A model generated the notes under the pieces. It made no database searches, was not told the origin of the DNA, and saw only the letters and a program-made list of their open reading frames with translations. A DNA stretch of 31,724 bases from Actinomycetota bacterium. GTDB lineage: Bacteria; Actinomycetota; Actinomycetes; Nanopelagicales; Nanopelagicaceae. Below, in pieces: positions 7,772 to 17,917 of the stretch. Both the position numbers and the translations under genes were made by a program. Every line of letters begins with the position of its first letter. Within the stretch, counting starts at the first letter, position 1. Location: the NCBI GenBank assembly GCA_009702205.1, contig WLIM01000003.1, forward strand, positions 1 through 31,724. Direction: 5' to 3'.

Positions 7772-9285
7772 TAGCGTAGGAAGTAAGCGAAGTTTTGTGC
7801 AACATTAAGAAGCAGTGAAGGTGCAACACCAAGAATTATCGTTACAAGGGCGCTAATTGTGATTGAGATTCTGGTTAGTAGAGATGGAATGATCACAGAG
7901 ACTGAATCGTTAGTTGCATCGGCAAAGAAGAGCATCAAGATGATTCTTAGGTAGAAGAAGACTGCAATCGCACTTGAAAGTACGCCAGCCACAACCAGGT
8001 AGATATTTCCAGATTCATATGCTGCAGAGAAGATTGAGAACTTTCCTACAAATCCACTTGTAAGAGGAATACCAGCGAAGCTTAATAAGAAGAGTGAAAA
8101 TACCGAGGCGACCAATGGTGATTTCTTACCTAGTCCAACCCAGCGATTTAGATCGCTTACTTCACCGGCGGAATCTCTTACTAATGTAACGATTCCGAAT
8201 GCACCAATAGTTGCAACTCCATATGCAGCCAAGTAAAAGAGTGTTGCACTAAGGGCGTTCTTATTTAGCGAAACAACTGCGGTGAGAATAAAACCAGCAT
8301 GGGCGATAGATGAGAATGCTAAAAGACGCTTCATATCTCGTTGCGAAATTGCGGCAACTGATCCAATGACCATTGTGATCACAGCAATGATTGAAATTAT
8401 TGGCTTCCAACTTAATTGGGCAGCATCTAAACCGACATAAAAGATTCGAATGGTGGCACCAAAAGCTGCGGCCTTTGTTGCAGCAGCCATAAAACCAGTA
8501 ATTGGAGTTGGTGCACCCTGATAAACATCTGGTGTCCAGGAGTGGAATGGCACTGCGCCAACTTTGAAGAGCAAACCTACTGAAAGGAAGGCAATTCCAA
8601 GTAGAAGGAATACATCATTTCCACCAGACCCATGGATCGCATCTGTAAGTCCATTTAGTGAAAGCGTTCCAGAGTAGCCATAAAGAAGCGCTGCACCGAA
8701 CAAGAAGAAAGCTGAAGAGTAAGCGCCAAGCAAGAAGTATTTGAGTGCCGCTTCTTGAGAAAGCAATCTACGACGACGAGAAAGTCCAGCCATTAAATAA
8801 AGAGGTAGCGATAAAACTTCAAGTGCAACAAATAGCGTTATGAAATCAGTTGCAATCGGGAATAGCATCATTCCGGAAACTGCAAAAAGAGTTAGTGGAA
8901 ATACTTCAGTCTGCTGCTTTCCGGATTGAAGTGCTGTTGCTTCTTCGCTTGAACCAGGAAGGGCTGATGCTTGTGGCGCAAAGTTATCTTGGTCAGCAAT
9001 TATCAAGATTCCAAGAAATGCGAAGACTAAAATTGCGCCTTGCATAAAGATTCCTACGCCATCAATAGATACAGAGGTAACTGCAGCAATAGATGATGTC
9101 TGATTTCTTACCCGGAAAAGCTGTTCGAAGGCGATAATAATTCCGCCAAGCGCAATCGCTAATTGCAGCTTTGCGCGCCATGCTTGCTTGATAAATGCTT
9201 CAACTAAAACTCCAACAAGGGCTGCTCCCAAGATTATTAGAATTGGCGCAAGCAGTGCGTAATCTAATTTCGGTGCGGTCAACAT
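7771..9285 (-). CDS. nuoN: NADH-quinone oxidoreductase subunit N
   Basis: Membrane-arm antiporter-like subunit of complex I, 504 residues with about 14 transmembrane segments. Proton-path residues are visible: E156 in ALEVLSLPLYLM, K182 in ALKYFLLGA, and K241 in FKVGAVPFHSW. The HSWTPDVYQGAPTPITGF block is diagnostic of NuoN as opposed to NuoL or NuoM. A hydrophilic, poorly conserved loop (about residues 100-127) separates the early membrane segments. The start overlaps the nuoM stop by one base. Next to last gene of the operon, before the polyprenyl synthase. Confidence 0.97.
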   Translation of the reverse strand: MLTAPKLDYALLAPILIILGAALVGVLVEAFIKQAWRAKLQLAIALGGIIIAFEQLFRVRNQTSSIAAVTSVSIDGVGIFMQGAILVFAFLGILIIADQDNFAPQASALPGSSEEATALQSGKQQTEVFPLTLFAVSGMMLFPIATDFITLFVALEVLSLPLYLMAGLSRRRRLLSQEAALKYFLLGAYSSAFFLFGAALLYGYSGTLSLNGLTDAIHGSGGNDVFLLLGIAFLSVGLLFKVGAVPFHSWTPDVYQGAPTPITGFMAAATKAAAFGATIRIFYVGLDAAQLSWKPIISIIAVITMVIGSVAAISQRDMKRLLAFSSIAHAGFILTAVVSLNKNALSATLFYLAAYGVATIGAFGIVTLVRDSAGEVSDLNRWVGLGKKSPLVASVFSLFLLSFAGIPLTSGFVGKFSIFSAAYESGNIYLVVAGVLSSAIAVFFYLRIILMLFFADATNDSVSVIIPSLLTRISITISALVTIILGVAPSLLLNVAQNFAYFLR

Positions 9286-10790
9286 TATTTGGCCACCTTT
9301 GCAACTGGATCGCTTACCCCGGCATGAGTCATAACGCTTTGGGTAGTTGGGTTAATAACGTTTAAAACTGGCTTTGGATAAAAACCGAGGAATACAAGTA
9401 CGAGAATTACAGGTGCGATAGCAATCTTTTCACGCAAATTTAGATCCACCATTCCAGCACTTGATGAAGGTGTTTCACCATGAAGAGATTTTTGAACTGC
9501 AATGAGAACATAGAGTGCAGCAAGAATGATTCCTGTAGTTCCAAGAATCGCTGCTACTGGATACTTTGCGAAAGAGCCAAGTAGAACTAAGAACTCACTA
9601 ACAAAGCTTGATAGTCCAGGCAGCGCGAGGGCTGACATTCCTGCTAAGAAGAATGACCATGCGAGAACTGGTGTAACTCGTTGTAGGCCACCGAAATCTG
9701 AGATTTGTGTTGACCCACGGCGCTTGATCATCCAACCGGCAGTCAAGAAGAGCGCTGCTGTTGAGAATCCGTGGTTGACCATGTAGAAAATTGCACCGGT
9801 TAATCCTTGTGACGTAAGCGCGAATATTCCCAAAGTTATAAATCCGAAGTGAGAGATAGAGGTAAATGCAATTAGCGAATTAATGTCTTTCTGCCCAATT
9901 GCTAAGAATGCACCGTAAAGAATTGAAATTACCGCCAAAGTAATAATTGCAGGCGTAAATGTCTTTGTGGCATCTGGAAAGAAACTCATGCAGAACCGAA
10001 TCATTCCGTATGTTCCTACTTTATCTAGAACTCCAAGTAGAAGAGTGGAAGTTCCTGCTGTTGCAGATTTTGCAGCCGTTGGAAGCCAGGTATGGAAAGG
10101 CCACAGTGGGGCTTTGATTGCAAAAGCAATAAAGAAACCTAGGAAGAGCCAATTTTGAGTTGCGGTGTCAATCGTTAATTCAGAAAGTTTTGTTATATCG
10201 AAAGTTCCGCCACCTTGATTGGTAGAAATAATATAAAGGCCAATTACAGCGGCCAGCATTAATAGGCCACCAAAGAGGCTATAGAGCAAGAATTTCATAG
10301 CAGCTGCGGCGCGATCACCGAAACCGTAACCACCAATAAGGAAATAAACCGGGAGCAGCATTGCTTCGAAAATTACATAGAAGAGGAAAACGTCAGTTGC
10401 TGCAAAAACGCCAATCATCATTGTTTCAAGAATAAGAAGCAAGATGTAGAAAGTCTTTACACTCCAACGACCATTTTCTGATTCGTTCCAGCCAGCAAGA
10501 AAGACAATTGGAACAAGGATTGTTGTCATCAAAATTAGCGCGAGTGCCATGCCATCAATTCCAACTGCGTAATTAATATTGAAGGCAGAAATCCAAGCTC
10601 GGGATTCCACGAATTGCAGGGCACCGCTATTGCTTTCAAATCCCAAGGCCATAATTATCGAAACTACGGCGACAAGCAGCGAGAATCCGAGAGCCACTTG
10701 TTTAATTAATTTAGCATTTCTAACCGGCAATACAGCTATAACAACTGCACCGAACAACGGTAGTAATTGCAGAGTGGTCAAGATACTCAT
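9285..10790 (-). CDS. nuoM: NADH-quinone oxidoreductase subunit M
   Basis: Antiporter-like membrane subunit of complex I, 501 residues with about 14 transmembrane segments. Proton-channel residues include E142 (FEAMLLPVYFLIGGYG) and K226 in IAFAIKAPLWPFHTWLP, a NuoM hallmark. A start five codons upstream (10805, ATG) is open, but ATG 10790 is preferred because it forms a 4-base ATGA overlap with the nuoL stop, the pattern seen repeatedly in this operon, and gives the usual short N-terminus before the first membrane helix. Confidence 0.96.
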   Translation of the reverse strand: MSILTTLQLLPLFGAVVIAVLPVRNAKLIKQVALGFSLLVAVVSIIMALGFESNSGALQFVESRAWISAFNINYAVGIDGMALALILMTTILVPIVFLAGWNESENGRWSVKTFYILLLILETMMIGVFAATDVFLFYVIFEAMLLPVYFLIGGYGFGDRAAAAMKFLLYSLFGGLLMLAAVIGLYIISTNQGGGTFDITKLSELTIDTATQNWLFLGFFIAFAIKAPLWPFHTWLPTAAKSATAGTSTLLLGVLDKVGTYGMIRFCMSFFPDATKTFTPAIITLAVISILYGAFLAIGQKDINSLIAFTSISHFGFITLGIFALTSQGLTGAIFYMVNHGFSTAALFLTAGWMIKRRGSTQISDFGGLQRVTPVLAWSFFLAGMSALALPGLSSFVSEFLVLLGSFAKYPVAAILGTTGIILAALYVLIAVQKSLHGETPSSSAGMVDLNLREKIAIAPVILVLVFLGFYPKPVLNVINPTTQSVMTHAGVSDPVAKVAK

Positions 10791-12676
10791 AGCGTCACCA
10801 TCCAAACTGCAGTCACTAGCGCGAGAACACCGAAGACCATAATCAAGGCATAGCTACGGACATATCCATTTTGAATAATTCGTAGTGAGGACGCACAGGT
10901 TTGAATTACCCATCCGACCATTCGTACTAGCCCGTCAATAACTTTATTATCAGTTCGCACCAGACCAGAAGTAAGTTTCTGGCCAGGGCGCATGAATACA
11001 GCTTCGTTAAATGAATCCTGGTAAAGATCTTTACGCGCAGCTTTAGTAAATGCTGAAACGTTTTCTGGTGCAACAATTGGAACAGTGCGATATTTAAGAA
11101 CTGCAAATGCAACACCCAAAGCCACTACAGCTAGTGCCATTGCTGAGACAACCATCGGAGGTAAGAACTCTTCAGCATGATGTTCATGATGTTCATTAAC
11201 AACCGGTTGAAGCCAGTTAACTAAAGCGCTTCCAGAACTAAGTAGGAATCCAGATGCAACTGATCCAACAGCGAGTACTGCCATTGGCGCCCACATTAAG
11301 AATGGGGATTCGTGAGGATGGGCATTTTCATCCCAACGCTTTGTTCCGGTAAAAGTTAAAACAATTACGCGAGTCATATAGAAAGCGGTGATTGCAGCAC
11401 CCAAAAGGGTTGCTCCCCCAAGAAGAATTCCTTCGGTTCCACCAGCGTTAAATGCGGTTTCAATAATCTTATCTTTAGAGTAGAAGCCTGCGAATGGCGG
11501 AACTCCAAGGATTGCTAAGTAACCAAGTCCGAATGTTGCAGCAGTAATTGGCATAACTTTGCCAATCGCGCCATAACGTCGCATATTTACTTCGTCATTC
11601 ATTCCATGCATAACTGAACCAGCACCAAGGAACATGCCAGCTTTGAAGAAACCGTGAGTTAACAGATGCATGATTGCAAATGCATAACCAACTGGACCAA
11701 GTCCAGTTGCAAGAATCATGTAACCAATCTGCGACATGGTTGATGCTGCAAGAGCTTTCTTTATATCGTCCTTAGCAGTACCAATAAGTGCTCCGAACAA
11801 CAAGGTAATTGCTCCGACACAGACAACCATTAGTTGCGCAGTTGGCGAAGCATCAAAAATAAAGTTGGAACGAGTTATCAAATACACGCCAGCTGTAACC
11901 ATTGTCGCTGCGTGGATAAGCGCTGAAACTGGTGTTGGACCTGCCATTGCATCGCCAAGCCATGATTGCAATGGGAACTGTGCTGATTTACCAGCAGCTG
12001 CGAGAAGAAGCATTGCTCCAATTGCAGTTAGTGCACCAGCTGATGCTCCGGATGCGCTCTCTTTTACGCCAGCAAATGTGACCGTTCCAAATTGCGTAAA
12101 GGCAATCATGATTGCAAGAGATAGGCCGACGTCACCTACGCGGTTTGCGACGAAAGCTTTCTTCGCTGCAGTTGCATACGCTGGCTTTTGATTCCAGAAA
12201 CCAATTAATAGGTAAGAGGCAAGTCCAACGCCTTCCCAACCTACGTAAAGATTTAGGTAGGAATCACCTAGAACCAATAAGAGCATTGCTGCAATAAAGA
12301 GATTTAGGTAAGCAAAGAAGCGGCGGCGATCATGGTCGTGCGACATATATGCAATTGAATAAATATGAATAAGAGTTCCGACTCCTGAAATCAACAGAAC
12401 GAAACAGATTGAGAGTTGATCAAGCAAGAGCGAGGCATCAACATGGAAAGAGCCCACAGATATCCACTCAAATATTTTCTGCGTAGCCGCACGTGCTTCG
12501 CCGTCGCGACCTTGCATCGCGAAAAACTCGATTAAGCCAATGACAAAAACTGAAGCCGAGATGAGCGTTGCAAAGATATGTCCCCACTTATCGGCGATGC
12601 GACCCAGTAGAAGAAGTAAACCTGCGCTAAATAGCGGAAGGGCGATTAGGAAAACTAAATTTGAACTCGTAACCAT
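10787..12676 (-). CDS. nuoL: NADH-quinone oxidoreductase subunit L
   Basis: Largest antiporter-like subunit of complex I, 629 residues with about 16 transmembrane segments including the lateral helix region at the C-terminus. Key residues: MSHDHDRRRFFAYLN (111-125), E148 in YVGWEGVGLASYLLIG, D182 in ANRVGD, K230 in AGKSAQFPLQSWLGDAM and H255 in SALIHAATMVTAG. A His/Glu-rich stretch (NEHHEHHAEE) lies in a hydrophilic loop near residue 490. The start overlaps the nuoK stop by one base. All features are ordinary for NuoL. Confidence 0.97.
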   Translation of the reverse strand: MVTSSNLVFLIALPLFSAGLLLLLGRIADKWGHIFATLISASVFVIGLIEFFAMQGRDGEARAATQKIFEWISVGSFHVDASLLLDQLSICFVLLISGVGTLIHIYSIAYMSHDHDRRRFFAYLNLFIAAMLLLVLGDSYLNLYVGWEGVGLASYLLIGFWNQKPAYATAAKKAFVANRVGDVGLSLAIMIAFTQFGTVTFAGVKESASGASAGALTAIGAMLLLAAAGKSAQFPLQSWLGDAMAGPTPVSALIHAATMVTAGVYLITRSNFIFDASPTAQLMVVCVGAITLLFGALIGTAKDDIKKALAASTMSQIGYMILATGLGPVGYAFAIMHLLTHGFFKAGMFLGAGSVMHGMNDEVNMRRYGAIGKVMPITAATFGLGYLAILGVPPFAGFYSKDKIIETAFNAGGTEGILLGGATLLGAAITAFYMTRVIVLTFTGTKRWDENAHPHESPFLMWAPMAVLAVGSVASGFLLSSGSALVNWLQPVVNEHHEHHAEEFLPPMVVSAMALAVVALGVAFAVLKYRTVPIVAPENVSAFTKAARKDLYQDSFNEAVFMRPGQKLTSGLVRTDNKVIDGLVRMVGWVIQTCASSLRIIQNGYVRSYALIMVFGVLALVTAVWMVTL

Positions 12677-12975
12677 TAGCGTTTCAACAAACTAGCATCA
12701 TCAACAGATGCTGATCGACGGGAGCGATAAATCGTGACGATAATCGCTAGGCCAACTACAACTTCGCAAGCCGCGACAACCATCGTGAAGAAGGATGCAA
12801 CTTGCCCATCTAGATTTCCGTGAACTCTGGAGAAGGTTACAAAAGCTAGGTTTGCTGCATTGAGCATTAACTCAACACACATAAATACAACGATTGCATT
12901 TCGGCGGACTACGACACCAATTGCGCCAATGGTAAATAGCAAAGCTGATAGGTAAATGTAATTTGAGATATCCAT
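12676..12975 (-). CDS. nuoK: NADH-quinone oxidoreductase subunit K
   Basis: 99-residue membrane subunit of complex I with three transmembrane helices. The two buried glutamates needed for proton transfer are present: E35 in CVELMLNAANL and E71 in ACEVVVGLAI. Size is exactly the usual one for NuoK. The ATG directly follows the nuoJ stop (TAAATG) and the stop overlaps the nuoL start. Confidence 0.97.
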   Translation of the reverse strand: MDISNYIYLSALLFTIGAIGVVVRRNAIVVFMCVELMLNAANLAFVTFSRVHGNLDGQVASFFTMVVAACEVVVGLAIIVTIYRSRRSASVDDASLLKR

Positions 12976-13758
12976 TTAGTCCTCCTCCACTTCCTTCGCC
13001 TCAAGCTCGAATGGTTTTGAAGAGAGCATGTCGCCTCGCGCATCCAAGGTTGCGGATACTGATGTCGGTGCTGGTGAACCATCAGGAAGTAGCGCAGGAA
13101 CATCTACTGCATTGTGGCGAGCATAAACACCTGAACCAGGTAGCCCTGCTGCTGTTGCAAGAGATGCACCACGGAATCGTGCAATTGATTGATCGCGTTG
13201 TGCAGTTCGAGATTTAGTCGACGTGCTGTGCGCTAGAACCATTGCACCAAGTGCAGCTGTGATTAAAAGCGCTGAAATAACTTCAAAGGCCCAGACATAT
13301 TGTGTGAAAAGCGCTTGGGCAAGTGCTTGAACATTTCCTGCAGAATTTGCATCTTGAAGCCCAACTGTTTCAACACCAAGAGTTGCTCTTGAAATTAGCG
13401 AAATTATTAGCCCACCTAATCCGATTGCAGCAACAATCGATGCAGGACGTTGGCCTCGAATATTTTCGACCAATGAGTCCGAACTATCAACGCCAACTAG
13501 CATCAGAATAAATAGGAATAACATCATCACTGCGCCGGTATAAACAACTACTTGAACAATTCCAAGGAAAAGCGCATCTTGAGCGATGTAGAAAATTGCC
13601 AAAGTAATCATTACCCAAGCAAGTAGAAGTGCTGAGTGAACTGCTTTCTTCACAAATAACATTCCGAGTGCGGCTGCAACTGCAATTGGGGCAAGTATCC
13701 AGAACATAACCGCTTCTGGTTGCAGTGTTCTACCTACTTCAAGTGCAAGATTAGCCAT
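12976..13758 (-). CDS. nuoJ: NADH-quinone oxidoreductase subunit J
   Basis: Complex I membrane subunit with five hydrophobic segments in the first 175 residues and the signature VQVVVYTGAVMMLFLFILML, which contains the conserved tyrosine of the TM3 pi-bulge. A hydrophilic C-terminal tail of about 80 residues ending in an acidic run follows; such tails are common in actinobacterial NuoJ. An upstream in-frame ATG at 13794 would overlap nuoI by 44 bases. The start at 13758 (260 residues) is preferred because AAAGGTGG lies five bases before it and the overlap with nuoI is then 8 bases, like nuoI/nuoH. Confidence 0.94.
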   Translation of the reverse strand: MANLALEVGRTLQPEAVMFWILAPIAVAAALGMLFVKKAVHSALLLAWVMITLAIFYIAQDALFLGIVQVVVYTGAVMMLFLFILMLVGVDSSDSLVENIRGQRPASIVAAIGLGGLIISLISRATLGVETVGLQDANSAGNVQALAQALFTQYVWAFEVISALLITAALGAMVLAHSTSTKSRTAQRDQSIARFRGASLATAAGLPGSGVYARHNAVDVPALLPDGSPAPTSVSATLDARGDMLSSKPFELEAKEVEED

Positions 13759-14353
13759 TTGAGCCACCTTTAATTTCACCGCGGTAGTAATCAATATGAG
13801 TCTTGCCTTCAGCCATCGGATGCGGAGGTTGCAACATTCCTGATTTTAATGGTGCAAGAAGATCTTCTTTTTCAAAGATTAATTTCTTACGTGAATCATC
13901 AGCTAATTCATATTCGTTAGTCATTGTTAGAGCGCGAGTTGGGCAAGCTTCGATACACAAGCCGCAGAAAACGCAGCGCAGATAATTTATTTGATAAACC
14001 TTGCCATAACGCTCACCAGGTGAGAAACGTGCCTCTTCAGTATTCGATTCGCCTTCAACAAGAATTGCATCTGCTGGGCAGGCCCATGCACAAAGTTCGC
14101 AGCCAATGCATTTCTCTAAACCATCTTCATATCGGTTTAATTGATGACGGCCATGGAAACGTTCAGCAGTTGGCTCTTTAACTTCTGGATATTCAACAGT
14201 ATTAACTTTCTTGAACATCGTAATAAAAGTAACCCAGAAGCCCTGAAGTTGAGCAAAGAAGCTCTTGGCATCCTGGTTTTCAATTGGCGTATTTGCCTTT
14301 GATGCAGCAGTTAGACCGAGATCATTAGAACGCGGAGTTAATGGGTTATCCAT
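13751..14353 (-). CDS. nuoI: NADH-quinone oxidoreductase subunit I (2x[4Fe-4S])
   Basis: Peripheral-arm subunit of complex I, 200 residues. It carries two ferredoxin-type [4Fe-4S] motifs, CIGCELCAWACP (C82, C85, C88, C92) and CVFCGLCIEACP (C127, C130, C133, C137), which hold clusters N6a and N6b on the way to the quinone. The N-terminal 30 residues are hydrophilic and variable. The stop overlaps nuoJ by 8 bases and the start overlaps the nuoH stop by 8 bases, so translation is coupled. Confidence 0.97.
   Translation of the reverse strand: MDNPLTPRSNDLGLTAASKANTPIENQDAKSFFAQLQGFWVTFITMFKKVNTVEYPEVKEPTAERFHGRHQLNRYEDGLEKCIGCELCAWACPADAILVEGESNTEEARFSPGERYGKVYQINYLRCVFCGLCIEACPTRALTMTNEYELADDSRKKLIFEKEDLLAPLKSGMLQPPHPMAEGKTHIDYYRGEIKGGSNG
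13764..13771 (-). promoter_or_regulatory. Ribosome binding site deciding the nuoJ start
   Basis: AAAGGTGG on the minus strand lies inside the end of nuoI, with a 5-base spacer to ATG 13758. It favours this start over the in-frame ATG at 13794. Confidence 0.65.
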
Positions 14354-15581
14354 TTAATTGCTCCGTTCTGTTAATAGTTTCTCTTCCAGGAATTGCTGGA
14401 ACTGGGAATGATGGGGCGGCAACTTCACCGAGTGCATCTTCATTAACGCGACGCTTCTTTGAAGATTCAATAAGTGTTGAGGCTGCGAGAACTAGAAGGA
14501 CTACTCCTACGACGAACCCCATAACAACAGATTTTGGTGCGCCTTGTTGCGAAAGAACACGCAACGTTGAAACAATCATGATCCAAACTAATGAGAATGG
14601 AATCAATACTTTCCACCCAAATTTCATGAATTGGTCATAACGAAGTCTTGGCAATGTTCCACGTAGCCAGACAAAGATAAAGAAGAAGAAGAGAACTTTC
14701 ACCAAGAACCAAATAACTGTGAACCAACCACCAAGCCAGCTTTCAGTAAATCCGAGGCCTGGAAGTGCGTGATAACCGCCAAGAAATAGCGTGGTCGCAA
14801 GAGCTGAAACTGCAACAATATTTACATATTCAGCCAAGAAGAAGAGCGCAAACTTAAGTGATGAATATTCGGTGTGGAAGCCACCAACAAGTTCACCTTC
14901 AGCTTCGGCTAAATCGAAAGGTGCTCGGTTAGTTTCGCCAACCATTGAGATCGCATAAATAACGAATGATGGGAAGAGAGTTACACAGAACCACCATTGA
15001 TGTTGGGCTGCGACAATATCGGCTGTTGACATAGAACCTGAGTAAATAAATACCGCAACAAGTGAGAGACCCATTGCAACTTCATATGAAATTACTTGTG
15101 CACTTGAGCGCAAACCGCCAAGTAGTGGATATGTTGAACCTGAAGACCAGCCAGCAAGAACGATTCCATAAACTCCTACTGAAGCAATTGCCAGAACATA
15201 AAGGACTCCGACAGGAATATCAGTTAATTGCATAACTGTTTTATGGCCGAACAAAGTTACTTTTCCAGAGAGTGGAATCACAGCAAATGACATGAAACAA
15301 GTTGTTGCGCTGATAATCGGTGCAATAACAAAAACAATTCGGTCGGCAGCTTTAGGAATTAGGTCTTCCTTAAGTGCAAGCTTTACGCCATCTGCAAGGG
15401 CCTGAACTAGACCAAAAGGTCCAACGCGGTTAGGTCCAAGGCGCTGTTGCATGCGAGCAACAATTCGACGTTCTCCCCAAACCGACATGAGAGTTGCAAG
15501 TACGCAAACTACAAATATTAATAAACCTTTTACGAGTGAGATCCAACCAGGATCATTACCGATTAGTTGTGCAGTGCTCAT
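14346..15581 (-). CDS. nuoH: NADH-quinone oxidoreductase subunit H
   Basis: Membrane subunit that forms the quinone chamber at the junction of the two arms of complex I. 411 residues, about eight or nine transmembrane helices. Conserved loops: GERRIVARMQQRLGPNRVGP (36-55), ADGVKLALKEDLIP (63-76), and the acidic quinone-site loop GETNRAPFDLAEAEGELVGG (215-234) followed by FHTEYS. A variable hydrophilic C-terminal tail of about 40 residues follows the last helix. The start makes a 4-base ATGA overlap with the nuoG stop. Confidence 0.97.
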   Translation of the reverse strand: MSTAQLIGNDPGWISLVKGLLIFVVCVLATLMSVWGERRIVARMQQRLGPNRVGPFGLVQALADGVKLALKEDLIPKAADRIVFVIAPIISATTCFMSFAVIPLSGKVTLFGHKTVMQLTDIPVGVLYVLAIASVGVYGIVLAGWSSGSTYPLLGGLRSSAQVISYEVAMGLSLVAVFIYSGSMSTADIVAAQHQWWFCVTLFPSFVIYAISMVGETNRAPFDLAEAEGELVGGFHTEYSSLKFALFFLAEYVNIVAVSALATTLFLGGYHALPGLGFTESWLGGWFTVIWFLVKVLFFFFIFVWLRGTLPRLRYDQFMKFGWKVLIPFSLVWIMIVSTLRVLSQQGAPKSVVMGFVVGVVLLVLAASTLIESSKKRRVNEDALGEVAAPSFPVPAIPGRETINRTEQLNG

Positions 15582-17917
15582 GCTTTAACCACCGTAACTG
15601 GGCCAGTAACAAATCCGAGATTTGCTATTACTTGCGAACCGATTGAATTACGAGGAACCCAAATTGCTTGATCTGACATATCACTAATAGTTACTGGAAG
15701 TTTGATTGCACCAAGGTCTGATGAGATTGAAATTTCTTCTCCAGTTTTAACGCCTAATTTTTCAGCACGTGTCGCCGAAATATGTGCGCTAGCTTTTCGT
15801 GCAGTTCCTGCAAGGTTCGCTTCACCATCTTGTAGCGTTCCAAGATCTAGCAATAAGCGCCATGATGTAAGGTTTAGTTTTCCTTCTGGGATTGCACTCT
15901 TTTCAGTAGCCGCCTTTTCGAATGCGCTAACGCTGCCATCCCAAAGTCCAAGTGCTGCGATTTCACGTGCAGTCGCTGAAACGGTTGGCAGATTAATAGG
16001 TGAACCCATTTCATCAGCAATCATTGAAAGAATTCGCACATCACTTCTAGAAAGTGAATCGGCGATTGCTTTGTCGAAAGCGCGAACGCTTCCTTGCCAA
16101 TCTTGGAATGAACCACTTTTCTCAACTACAGCGGCAACCGGTAGAACTACATCAGCAATTGCAGTTACTGAGCTGTGAGAGATTTCAAGTGAGACAACGA
16201 AAGAGTTCAGGAGTTGCGTGAGAGCTTCATTTGAAATATCAAGTGGATCTACCCCACCAATTACTACTGCATCTAAGTTATTTACACTTAGCGCTAGCAA
16301 AATTTCAGATGTTGAACGTCCCGGATTTGAAGGAAGTGAATCAACTGACCATGCCGCGGCAACATCTACTCGAGCACTTGGTTCTGAAACTGGACGACCG
16401 CCCGGCAGAAGTGTCGCGATCGCACCTGAACTTAGCGCGCCACGTTCACCAGCACGACGAGGAATCCAAGCTAATTTTGCGCCAGACTTTTCAGCAAGAG
16501 CAAGTGCTGAGGAAAGTGCGCCAGATTTTTCTGCTAACCGCTCTCCTACCAAAATCACGCTCTTTGCTGTTAACCCAGAAATTGTTGAAATCTCAGTGAC
16601 AAGTTCTGCATTTAATTTTTGGGATCCTCGACTTGCAAATGGCGCATCGCTGATAACTGCAAGCGCGCGCTTTCTAACTTGCTTATAGATACGTAAGAAA
16701 ACAATTGGTGATTCTTCTTCTGGTTCAAAGCCAAGTAGAACTACTTTGTCAGCTTTATCAATATCTTTATAAGTTGTTTTTAACCCAAGAGCAACACTTG
16801 TTAAGAATGAACTCTCTTCATCGCTATGAGGACGTGAGCGGAAATCGATGTCATTTGTTCCGAGTGCAACTCGAGCAAATTTACTGTAACCATATGCATC
16901 TTCAACGGTTGCGCGGCCGCCAACAAGAACACCAGCTCGTTTGCCCTTTAGCCCCGATGCCGCAAAAGCGATTGCTTCTGGCCATGAAGCTTCGTGCAAT
17001 TCACCATCCTCGCCGCGAATCATTGGTGAGGTAACACGTTCTCTACTTGTTAAATATTTAAATGCCCAACGACCCTTATCGCAATTCCACTCTTCGTTTA
17101 CTGAAGAATCGTCACCGGCGAGACGACGTAAAGTTTTTCCGCGACGAATATCAGTTCGCATTGCACAACCAGATGCACAATGTTCACAGGCAGAATCAAC
17201 AGAAACTAAATCGAATGGGCGTGCACGGAAGCGATATGAGGCACCAGTTAAAGCACCAACGGGACAAATTTGAACAGTATTTCCTGAGTAATAAGACTCA
17301 AATGGATCTTCTGCATAAATTCCAACTTGTTGTAGTGCGCCACGTTCATTGAGGGTAATGAATGGGTCACCAGCAATTTGTTCAGAGAAACGTGTGCAAC
17401 GTGCGCAAAGAACACAACGTTCACGATCGAGCAACACTTGTGTCGAAATTGGAACTGGCTTTTCAAATGTGCGCTTCACGCCTTCATAACGTGAATCTGG
17501 ACGACCATTGCTCATAGCTTGATTTTGAAGAGGACATTCCCCGCCTTTGTCGCAGACTGGACAATCAAGTGGGTGGTTAATAAGAAGGAACTCCATAATT
17601 CCAGCCTGTGCTTTCTCTGCAACAGGTGAAGTTAATTGAGTCTTAACAATCATGTTGTTCTCAACTGGAATTGTGCAAGATGCTTGTGGCTTTGGAAATG
17701 CCCGGCCATTAATTTCAATATCAACTAAGCATTGACGACAAGCTCCGGCTGGATCCAAAAGTGGGTGATCACAGAATCTTGGAATTTGAATTCCAAGTTT
17801 TTCGGCTGCGCGAATTACAAGAGTTCCTTTTGGAACGCTAACTTCAAAGCCATCAATTACAACAGTAATCATTTCAACTGGTGCTTGAGTTTCTAAAAGA
17901 GCTTGCTCTGGAACCAT
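15578..17917 (-). CDS. nuoG: NADH-quinone oxidoreductase subunit G (multi-FeS)
   Basis: Electron-wire subunit of complex I, 779 residues. N-terminal [2Fe-2S] N1b ligands C49, C60, C63, C81; His-ligated [4Fe-4S] N5 at H115, C119, C122, C128; N4-type cluster at C168, C171, C174, C218; and the extra off-path N7 cluster at C244, C247, C251, C279. The molybdopterin-fold remainder (about 300-779) is degenerate, as normal for NuoG, and ends with an ADVVLP-like block and a small beta-barrel domain. N7 is present in only some lineages. The ATG directly follows the nuoF stop. Long open frames on the opposite strand here are codon-usage shadows. Confidence 0.96.
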   Translation of the reverse strand: MVPEQALLETQAPVEMITVVIDGFEVSVPKGTLVIRAAEKLGIQIPRFCDHPLLDPAGACRQCLVDIEINGRAFPKPQASCTIPVENNMIVKTQLTSPVAEKAQAGIMEFLLINHPLDCPVCDKGGECPLQNQAMSNGRPDSRYEGVKRTFEKPVPISTQVLLDRERCVLCARCTRFSEQIAGDPFITLNERGALQQVGIYAEDPFESYYSGNTVQICPVGALTGASYRFRARPFDLVSVDSACEHCASGCAMRTDIRRGKTLRRLAGDDSSVNEEWNCDKGRWAFKYLTSRERVTSPMIRGEDGELHEASWPEAIAFAASGLKGKRAGVLVGGRATVEDAYGYSKFARVALGTNDIDFRSRPHSDEESSFLTSVALGLKTTYKDIDKADKVVLLGFEPEEESPIVFLRIYKQVRKRALAVISDAPFASRGSQKLNAELVTEISTISGLTAKSVILVGERLAEKSGALSSALALAEKSGAKLAWIPRRAGERGALSSGAIATLLPGGRPVSEPSARVDVAAAWSVDSLPSNPGRSTSEILLALSVNNLDAVVIGGVDPLDISNEALTQLLNSFVVSLEISHSSVTAIADVVLPVAAVVEKSGSFQDWQGSVRAFDKAIADSLSRSDVRILSMIADEMGSPINLPTVSATAREIAALGLWDGSVSAFEKAATEKSAIPEGKLNLTSWRLLLDLGTLQDGEANLAGTARKASAHISATRAEKLGVKTGEEISISSDLGAIKLPVTISDMSDQAIWVPRNSIGSQVIANLGFVTGPVTVVKA

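Noticed and set aside
12909..13103. Minus-strand 64-codon frame across the nuoK/nuoJ junction
   Set aside because: It is an out-of-frame shadow of nuoJ and nuoK with no family resemblance.
15702..16688. Long plus-strand open frames opposite nuoG (158 and 156 codons)
   Set aside because: They lie antisense to a well-conserved gene, resemble no family I recognise and follow the codon pattern of the opposite strand.
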